A DNA stretch of 10,808 nt from Anaerolineales bacterium. Its GTDB lineage: Bacteria > Chloroflexota > Anaerolineae > Anaerolineales > Villigracilaceae. The translations under genes and the position numbers were made by a program. The notes under the pieces were generated by a model. That model searched no databases. It had not been told where the DNA came from and was given only the letters and a program-made list of their open reading frames with translations. Positions 5,253 through 10,808 of this stretch are shown piece by piece. Numbering within the stretch: position 1 is the stretch's first letter; each line of letters starts with the position of its first letter. Location: assembly GCA_024763295.1 (NCBI GenBank), contig JANTFU010000056.1, forward strand, positions 1-10,808, in the 5' to 3' direction.

Positions 5253-8129
5253 TTATGGTGCGCTTATGGTTATTCCAGAGCATACATTGGGGTAATCGTC
5301 GGTAAAAGTGATTGTGACATTAACACCGTTGGTCTTTTTGGAAAAATTCATGTTCATACCGGTGTTTGCCGGGATGGTATTTAAGTCACCAATAATCCAA
5401 GGACCGCCGGGTAAAGTGAAGCCTCCATTGGAGCTTGATGATGCACCGGGGATTGAAGTGCCTCCCAAACTTACGCTTGTTAAGTTCCATTTGCTCCATG
5501 AAAGCGTGATGGTTTCAATTTCAATAGAGAAACCGGAGTTGTTCTGGATGTTAAGACTGTGGTTAGAAATATTGTTATTTAAATCATGGCTGCTTATGCT
5601 CACATCGCAGGTGCGATCAAGGACACAGGTATATTGTTTTTCCCAATACTTCGGTGCCCCCGGAGGAGCATAACCGGGAAGGTTATTGCTGTTTGCGACA
5701 GCATTAATGGCTTTCCATTCAGCACAAGTGCCTCCATCGCAGAAAAAGACAGTATCTGGAGTTTGATAATCTCTGCTGCTAAGCCATTGATCGGATTCGC
5801 AAATTTGTATAGGAACAACCTCAAGCGTGAGCGTTCTTGTTGCCGGAGGGGTAAGCTCATTGCCTGCTGAGTTTTCTGCGCGGGCTGTCCCTGTATTTGG
5901 TAGCTCTGTCCCATTAACCACATCGGCTGCTAAAACTTGATAGGAAGCATCACAAACTTTAATCACATCTCCAGGAGGGGCATCTGAAGAAACAACTTCA
6001 CATCCTGCAAGGCTGTGATTGGTGAGAGAGCTTGTAATAGGATAGTCGTTCAGAGAGGCTATGGGGCTTAATGTAGTGCTGCCGGTGTTTTGCAGGATGT
6101 ATGTGTATTCGATGATATCTCCTACACTAATGGGGTTATCTCCGGGTGGTCCAATAATAGATAGGGTTAAGCGGTCACCATCGTATGTGAAAATCGTATA
6201 GGTAAACGCCGGATCAGATGTGGTAGGGATTATGCTTCCATCCCACGCAACATAATCGGTGTAAGCAACTTCTGTATGGATAATTGAGCCACGTGCCCAG
6301 TCTGCATCTTGTAGGTCATATTGCACGGTGCAAGTTGTTGTGGCGTTGGGTAAGAGGTTGCTAAAGCTGCCATCGCAGAACGCTTCGGCAACGGTTTCAC
6401 TGGTGTCGTAAATCCAAAAATCGGTGCCGTCGAGTCCTACATTGCCGGTGTTTGTAATTGTGTATGTGTAATAGAGGGTTGAATCTGTTAGTTCATCCAG
6501 CACTGGTGGGTTGGATTCGTTGAGAATATTCGTGCCGCCAAATCCTGTTAGACTAACTTCAAGCGACAAGTCAATATCCGGAGTAATATAGGTGCTGACT
6601 GAAGATTCTGTCACTTCGTTTGATGTATAGGATTTGCTGGAGACTGCTGCTGTAGCTACAGCGGTTTTGAGGAGGATACCGCCTGCGTCAAGATCTGCTT
6701 GTTCGAGTGTATAGTATCCGATACAGGTGGTTTGCCCATTATTGGCGTTGAGCGTATCGTCAAGACAGTCAATCGTGCCGGGTTGCGTTGTAACGGCATC
6801 GCCATTTTGACGGCTGATGGTCAACGTCATTTCGGGGTTGTCCATATCGGTATCGGTGTAATTAATTAGTTGGAAACGATACTCGATCACATCACCTTCA
6901 CGTTGTGGTGTGCTGGGCGAAGGTGAACTGGATGGATAATAAGCTCCCTCAAAACTTAACCCCAATGGCGAAGTGACGACGGTGAAATTGTCGGTGACTG
7001 GATCACTAACTGCTCCTGCTAGGTTACCGGCTGTAGCAGTAGCTTCGTTGTAAATTGAGCCTGCATCTACATCGGCTTGGGTAACGGTATAGGATTTTTG
7101 ACAAACAAGCGGCGACCCACCAACAGGGATACTGCCCGTGCAGGGAATCGACCCTAATTTATCATCGGTAATCTGGAAGGTATCTAAATCGGTGTTTCCA
7201 AGATTACTGATGGTGTAATGATAATTGATTGTGTCGCCTAGCTCTGCAAAGGTTGGTTCGGCAGTTTTTTCAAAACCGATGACAGCTTGTTCAACATAAG
7301 TCACGGTTGCGCTATCTTGTTGGACGTTAACGCTGCCATCATCATCAAAGGTGGCGGTTACTTTAGCTGTATTGACCAGGTCTCCCGCAGCAACGTCAGT
7401 ATCAGTCGTTGTATAGCTTGCTGTACAAGTAATTTGTGCGCCCGCGGCTAAGGTGCTTTGCCCACCGCAGTCGATATTGGTTACTTTTGGGTCTTCAATG
7501 CTAAAGGACAAACCCGATGAGCCAGTGTTGTCGACCTTAAAACTGTATTGGATAGTTTCGCCGGCTGCGGTGTAGGAGGTTGGAGACGCAGACTTTGTGA
7601 ACTCGACCCCTCCGGTGGTGCCACTCCCTTGGGATGTCGCTTCGATGGTAATGCCGATAAAGATTGTGCGCCTACTACTCGATACCATATCAAAGCCCTT
7701 GAATGCCGGGATAAATGAGAGTATTGGCTCGTAATGGGTTGTGGTCTGAACTTCAATGCGATCGCCATTTTTGAACATGTCAGCGGTTGGATTGCCATCC
7801 GTGCAGTCGTGGATTTCGTTGCCGGTGTCACCATCGTAGTATTTGATTTGTACATTAGTTACATTTGCAAGGAAGCCCATACTCTCTGCTTCAGTTTGAA
7901 TACCGGAGCAATCCAGATATTTTCGGGTGCCACCGTCATTTAAGCCAGTTGCCGAGCCGTAGCGGATTGCCTGACGACTTGCGGTTACGTTAGAACCGTA
8001 GATGAAAATCATTCGACCGGCTTCGATTAGACCGATGACGACAGCCATGAGAACAGGGAAGACAAGCGCAAATTCAACCAGAGCTTGCCCTTTACGGCGC
8101 GCGGGAGATTTTTTTAGCATATTGTTCAT
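5253..8129 (-). CDS. Large TadE-type pseudopilin fused to five DUF11/DUF7507-like repeats
   Basis: A 958-residue protein. Residues 14-45 are a TadE-type pseudopilin start (RRKG|QALVEFALVFPVLMAVVIGL) with Gly14 at -1 and Glu19 at +5 of a prepilin-like site. A TadE-type external part runs to about 170. Five beta repeats follow (about 174-280, 281-386, 388-517, 518-650, 651-773), each built as Y.Y...NTG...C...C...Y.....D...G, with Cys pairs at 221/235, 330/343, 455/469, 585/600 and 710/726. They resemble the DUF11/DUF7507 'conserved repeat' of surface proteins. Residues about 778-835 (WLSSRDYQTPDTVFF...PKYWEKQY) weakly recall a CBM5/12 carbohydrate-binding fold, and a Ser/Asn-rich beta domain ends the protein. 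I chose the start at 8129 (AGG 8 bases upstream). A longer in-frame start at 8240 would overlap the peptidase gene and place 37 unrelated residues before the pilin head. It is likely a long envelope-anchored stalk or adhesin. Confidence 0.87.
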   Translation of the reverse strand: MNNMLKKSPARRKGQALVEFALVFPVLMAVVIGLIEAGRMIFIYGSNVTASRQAIRYGSATGLNDGGTRKYLDCSGIQTEAESMGFLANVTNVQIKYYDGDTGNEIHDCTDGNPTADMFKNGDRIEVQTTTHYEPILSFIPAFKGFDMVSSSRRTIFIGITIEATSQGSGTTGGVEFTKSASPTSYTAAGETIQYSFKVDNTGSSGLSFSIEDPKVTNIDCGGQSTLAAGAQITCTASYTTTDTDVAAGDLVNTAKVTATFDDDGSVNVQQDSATVTYVEQAVIGFEKTAEPTFAELGDTINYHYTISNLGNTDLDTFQITDDKLGSIPCTGSIPVGGSPLVCQKSYTVTQADVDAGSIYNEATATAGNLAGAVSDPVTDNFTVVTSPLGLSFEGAYYPSSSPSPSTPQREGDVIEYRFQLINYTDTDMDNPEMTLTISRQNGDAVTTQPGTIDCLDDTLNANNGQTTCIGYYTLEQADLDAGGILLKTAVATAAVSSKSYTSNEVTESSVSTYITPDIDLSLEVSLTGFGGTNILNESNPPVLDELTDSTLYYTYTITNTGNVGLDGTDFWIYDTSETVAEAFCDGSFSNLLPNATTTCTVQYDLQDADWARGSIIHTEVAYTDYVAWDGSIIPTTSDPAFTYTIFTYDGDRLTLSIIGPPGDNPISVGDIIEYTYILQNTGSTTLSPIASLNDYPITSSLTNHSLAGCEVVSSDAPPGDVIKVCDASYQVLAADVVNGTELPNTGTARAENSAGNELTPPATRTLTLEVVPIQICESDQWLSSRDYQTPDTVFFCDGGTCAEWKAINAVANSNNLPGYAPPGAPKYWEKQYTCVLDRTCDVSISSHDLNNNISNHSLNIQNNSGFSIEIETITLSWSKWNLTSVSLGGTSIPGASSSSNGGFTLPGGPWIIGDLNTIPANTGMNMNFSKKTNGVNVTITFTDDYPNVCSGITISAP

Positions 8130-8166
8130 GATAAAAACCTGTTTTTGGAATATAAGGTTAGATGAA

Positions 8167-8976
8167 TCAAGAAATGAATTTCGTGGTCCAGTGGGGTAAA
8201 TAAAGCAGGATGAATGCGCTGAGAATGAAGTAAGGTCCATAGGGGATAAAAATCATCAGCGCGTTTTCTTTATACCGTTGTTGGATGAGTACGAAAATAA
8301 CCAGCAAAAGGCTGATAATGCCACCGCCCAGAATGCCGAGCAATAACCCAAACCAGATCAGGGGCCAGCCAAGCAGAAGACCAAGAATGCCAGCCAAGTT
8401 TACATCGCCAAAGCCGAGCGCATCTTCTTCGTCGGCTTCGATGCCTTGGGCGCGCATCCGTTTGGCACGCATTTTTGAGAAGAGGACGCCAAAAAGATAA
8501 AAGGTATACATGATGCCAAAGCCCGCGATACCACCCATGAGCGTTGCCTGCCAGCCGTGGAGCAAAAGTCCCAATCCTGCTGCCAAGATTGTTCCGACAA
8601 TACTTGTGGGGTGCAATATCAGGCGATGTTCCATATCAATGATAAAGACCATGCCCAGATAAACCAGCAAAAGCATAGCCAGCCAATAGCCCAAGGTATC
8701 CGTTGGGGTTTTGATTACGTCGTAGCGTGAAAGCCAGACATAAACACTCAGAACGACGCCCAAAAGCTGTGTGAGCCAAGTGCGCCATCCGCGTGCCTTT
8801 TCACACGCAGAACAATTTTTCAGGAGCAAATAATCTGTCCACGCGAAAGTGGCAGAACACTGCCTACAGGTCGGGGCACTCAGCTTGCGGGTGGTTGGCA
8901 AAACATCTGCAAGGTAGTTTACGAGTAGCGCAGCGAGCCATCCTACGAGAAAGGGAATGAGAATAGTGACATCCAT
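8167..8976 (-). CDS. Prepilin leader peptidase, A24 family (PilD/TadV-like)
   Basis: A 269-residue polytopic membrane aspartyl protease that removes leader peptides of prepilins at the cytoplasmic face. The catalytic aspartates are Asp114 (IIDMEHRLI) and Asp191 (GFGDVNL, the GxGD motif). A zinc-binding type N-terminal loop has CRQC (37, 40) and CSAC (55, 58), as in the longer PilD-type enzymes that also N-methylate the processed end; short TadV/CpaA enzymes lack it. About seven or eight hydrophobic helices are present, and IPYGPYFILSA near the end is the usual C-terminal motif. It is first in the cluster, 37 bases before the large TadE fusion, and its probable substrates are the two TadE-type proteins. 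The ATG at 8976 has no Shine-Dalgarno and follows a TATAAT by only 8 bases, so translation may be leaderless. Confidence 0.95.
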   Translation of the reverse strand: MDVTILIPFLVGWLAALLVNYLADVLPTTRKLSAPTCRQCSATFAWTDYLLLKNCSACEKARGWRTWLTQLLGVVLSVYVWLSRYDVIKTPTDTLGYWLAMLLLVYLGMVFIIDMEHRLILHPTSIVGTILAAGLGLLLHGWQATLMGGIAGFGIMYTFYLFGVLFSKMRAKRMRAQGIEADEEDALGFGDVNLAGILGLLLGWPLIWFGLLLGILGGGIISLLLVIFVLIQQRYKENALMIFIPYGPYFILSAFILLYLPHWTTKFIS

Positions 8977-8984
8977 ACATCTTC

Positions 8985-8990
8985 ATTATA
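8985..8990 (-). promoter_or_regulatory. -10 box of the pseudopilin cluster promoter (leaderless start)
   Basis: A perfect TATAAT on the minus strand lies 8 bases before the peptidase ATG, so transcription would start at or within a few bases of the start codon. The -35 region (CTGCAT at 17 bases) is poor. The promoter diverges from murA. Confidence 0.5.
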
Positions 8991-9081
8991 ACGAAAAGAT
9001 AGGATAAATGCAGAAGAGACTCTTGATTTCCTTTGCATTTCTGTTATTTTTCCCCCTTACTTAAGTGCTATCGTTCTCTGT

Positions 9082-9087
9082 TACAAT
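9082..9087 (+). promoter_or_regulatory. Candidate -10 box of murA
   Basis: TACAAT lies 31 bases before the murA ATG, which would give a ~25-base leader containing AAGGAG. The -35 at 17 bases (ACTTAA) is weak. A second possibility is TTGATT (9023-9028), 16 bases, TATTTT (9045-9050). The 8977-9118 divergent region holds nothing else that I recognise. Confidence 0.4.
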
Positions 9088-9118
9088 CGTGCCAGTTTAC
9101 CTAAATAAGGAGATTCTG

Positions 9119-10399
9119 ATGGAAAAATTCCTCATCGAAGGTGGCATTCCCCTGCGTGGAGAAGTCACCCCTGCTGGTAATAAAAACGCCGCTTTGCCCA
9201 TGTTGGCGGCGACTCTACTCTCTGAAGAGCCTGTGGTTTTGCACAACGTCCCGATGATCCGCGATGTAAAAGATATGCGGAAATTGCTTGAAAGCATGGG
9301 CGCGGATGTGCAGGATTTGGGCGAAACCTCTTGGCAGATTACCGCCAAAAAATTGGATCCGGCGGCATTGGATATGGAACTCAGCCGACGCATCCGTGCC
9401 TCCATCTTGCTGGCTGGACCCGTAACAGCGCGCTGCGGCGAGCTGCATCTTCCGCCCCCCGGCGGCGATGTGATCGGTCGCCGACGACTGGATACGCATT
9501 TCTTAGCCCTCGAAGCCCTCGGTGCAACAATCGGCTACGACCGCATTCTTGAGTTCAAAGCCGACGGGCTACAAGGCGCTGATATTCTCTTCGACGAAGC
9601 CAGCGTAACCGCTACCGAGAACGCCGTTATGGCAGCCGTCTTAGCGAAAGGCAAAACCATCATCCGCAACGCCGCTTCCGAGCCGCATGTGCAGGAGCTT
9701 TGCCATTTGCTCAACACCCTCGGCGCAAAGATCGACGAGATCGGCTCGAACACCCTCCATATCACGGGCGTTGAAAAACTACACGGCGGCGAGTTCACGA
9801 TTGGTCCCGATTATTTAGAAGTGATTTCCTTTGTGGGCGCTGCTGTCGTCACCAAAGGCGAAATCCGCATCCGCAATGCAGGCGTCAAATATCTCGATAT
9901 GGTCGCCTATGTGATGAAACGTCTCGGCGTGACTTGGGATGTTGATGGCGACGATCTGCTCGTCTCCGCCGACCAAGCCCTGAAAATTGTCCCCGACTAT
10001 GGCGACGCCATCCCTGAAATCAAAACCAATGTTTGGCCCGCTTTCCCCACCGATCTGATCAGCATCGTCATCACCATTGCCACCCAAGCCGAAGGCACGG
10101 TCATGTTCCACGATTGGATGTACAACGGCAGAATGTATTTCACCGATAAACTCGTCAGCATGGGCGCAAAGATCATCCTCTGCGACCCCTATCGCTGCAT
10201 CGTGCAGGGACCCTCACAGCTTTACGGCGAAAAAGTCGATAGTCCCGACATCCGTGCAGGCATGGCGCTGCTGCTGGCAGCCCTCGCCGCCGAAGGCAAA
10301 TCCACCATCCGCCACATCAGCCAGATAGATCGCGGCTACGCCAATGTGGAAGAAAAACTGCGTGCCTTAGGCGCAAGAATAGAACGCGCGACGGAGTAA
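9119..10399 (+). CDS. murA: UDP-N-acetylglucosamine 1-carboxyvinyltransferase with Asp in place of the catalytic Cys
   Basis: A 426-residue protein, the usual MurA length. It transfers enolpyruvate from PEP to UDP-GlcNAc, the first committed step of peptidoglycan synthesis in the cytoplasm. Conserved residues by E. coli numbering: Lys22/Asn23 (GNKNAALPMLAA), Arg91 (RIRASILLAGP), Asp305 (FPTDLIS, here 312), Arg331 (NGRMYF, 338), Arg371 (DIRAGMALLL, 379) and Arg397 (IDRGY, 405). The catalytic loop reads PPPGGDVIGRRRLDTH, with Asp117 where E. coli has Cys115. This is the substitution known from mycobacterial and chlamydial MurA, which keep activity but are not alkylated by fosfomycin. The C-terminal half (YLEVISFVGAAVVTKGEIRI) is more divergent than in classical MurA and fits an alternative MurA subgroup. 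The start at 9119 is fixed by AAGGAG 6 bases upstream; the in-frame extension to 9065 lacks one. Confidence 0.95.
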   Translation: MEKFLIEGGIPLRGEVTPAGNKNAALPMLAATLLSEEPVVLHNVPMIRDVKDMRKLLESMGADVQDLGETSWQITAKKLDPAALDMELSRRIRASILLAGPVTARCGELHLPPPGGDVIGRRRLDTHFLALEALGATIGYDRILEFKADGLQGADILFDEASVTATENAVMAAVLAKGKTIIRNAASEPHVQELCHLLNTLGAKIDEIGSNTLHITGVEKLHGGEFTIGPDYLEVISFVGAAVVTKGEIRIRNAGVKYLDMVAYVMKRLGVTWDVDGDDLLVSADQALKIVPDYGDAIPEIKTNVWPAFPTDLISIVITIATQAEGTVMFHDWMYNGRMYFTDKLVSMGAKIILCDPYRCIVQGPSQLYGEKVDSPDIRAGMALLLAALAAEGKSTIRHISQIDRGYANVEEKLRALGARIERATE

Positions 10400-10410
10400 A
10401 AACTTCAGTC

Positions 10411-10536
10411 TCTGAGCGGACGCTGAGTAGTTCTGAACGGAGTGAAGAGCATATCGAAGCGGTAGTCGAAGAGCGGTGTTTTTAGTAGCGCCGTCCTTCG
10501 ACTACATACTTTCTTTCAGAAAGTCCTCTGCTCAGG
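10411..10536. repeat. Palindromic intergenic repeat between convergent murA and murJ
   Basis: Nested symmetry fills the 145-base gap. The outer arms are CTGAGC (10412-10417) and GCTCAG (10530-10535). Middle arms TAGTCGAAGAGCGG (10463-10476) and CCGTCCTTCGACTA (10491-10504) match at 12 of 14. A perfect hairpin ACTTTCT-TTC-AGAAAGT lies at 10508-10524. The CCTTCGACT/AGTCGAAGG style is typical of dispersed bacterial intergenic repeats. Read either way it could act as a bidirectional stem for the two convergent genes, though no clear U-tract terminator is present. Confidence 0.7.
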
Positions 10537-10544
10537 AACTGGAT

Positions 10545-10808
10545 TTATCTTTCCAACCTTCTTTTCACAAACTTCAAAATGCTCCGCACTTCGGGGACTT
10601 TCAAAACCCAGACGACCCCAAAATAGACCATCCCGCCGAGCGCGATGCCGCCCAATGCGGATAACCACGCGGCGCGCGTAATTTGGGCTTGATTCCACCA
10701 AAAAAGCAGAATGCCCATCCCCGTCGCAGCGACCGCCACCTTCCCCAGCCCGCGCAGGATATTCGTTCCCTCGATACCGCCGAGCCGTTTACGCATCAAC
10801 ACCAACAA
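10545..10808 (-). CDS. murJ: MurJ/MviN-type lipid II flippase, C-terminal 87 residues, truncated by window edge
   Basis: The visible part ends the protein: RKRLGGIEGTNILRGLGKVA, a membrane helix (VAATGMGILLFWW), a loop, and a second helix (LSALGGIALGGMVYFGVVWVL), then KVPEVRSILKFVKRRLER and the stop at 10545. The LGGIEG...two helices...VPEVRSI pattern matches the C-terminus of MviN/MurJ proteins, which move lipid II across the membrane for peptidoglycan assembly. It converges on murA, also a peptidoglycan gene. A related polysaccharide-type MOP exporter cannot be fully excluded from this fragment. Confidence 0.75.
   Translation of the reverse strand: MLVLMRKRLGGIEGTNILRGLGKVAVAATGMGILLFWWNQAQITRAAWLSALGGIALGGMVYFGVVWVLKVPEVRSILKFVKRRLER

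Noticed and set aside
8130..8240. Upstream in-frame start of the large TadE fusion protein
   Set aside because: It would overlap the end of the peptidase gene and add 37 residues before the pilin head. The start at 8129 has an AGG at good distance and a normal basic pilin leader.

Overview
The window looks like a chromosomal segment from a Chloroflexota bacterium, most likely an Anaerolineae-type organism. This rests on family resemblance and on the style of the intergenic inverted repeats, because there is no rRNA or other marker here. Base composition is balanced, and every real gene except murA lies on the minus strand.

Layout from left to right: (1) The 5' part of glmS (minus) runs off the left edge. 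(2) About 500 bases without a protein gene (546-1035) form the long 5' leader of glmS. I read this as a glmS ribozyme (GlcN6P-activated self-cleaving RNA) with two features I would not expect. Its P1 arm is enlarged by a ~77-base inverted repeat, and a ~108-base palindrome-rich segment sits between two parts of the conserved core. A second inverted repeat lies between the ribozyme and the glmS ribosome binding site. (3) From 8976 down to 1111 there is a minus-strand surface/pseudopilin cluster. In order of transcription it holds an A24 prepilin peptidase, a 958-residue TadE-type pseudopilin fused to five repeated beta domains, a secreted Fn3 plus PPC-like protein, a short TadE pseudopilin, and two paralogous Tad/TadG-like proteins. 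Each of the last two is followed by its own near-identical intrinsic terminator. (4) Diverging from this cluster is murA (plus), whose catalytic cysteine position is aspartate, the natural fosfomycin-insensitive form. (5) A ~126-base intergenic palindromic repeat separates murA from the convergent 3' end of a MurJ/MviN-type lipid II flippase gene (minus), which runs off the right edge.

The genes fit two themes. glmS, murA and murJ are steps in peptidoglycan supply: GlcN6P synthesis, the first committed UDP-GlcNAc step, and lipid II export. Between them sits an envelope-display cluster in which the prepilin peptidase probably processes the two TadE-type proteins, which carry a Gly/Ala-x4-Glu prepilin-like motif. 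No Tad secretion ATPase (TadA/CpaF), TadB/TadC or Flp pilin is in the window, so a pilus motor would have to be elsewhere or absent.

The observation most worth following is the interrupted glmS ribozyme. The MurA Asp substitution and the TadE-anchored repeat protein come next.
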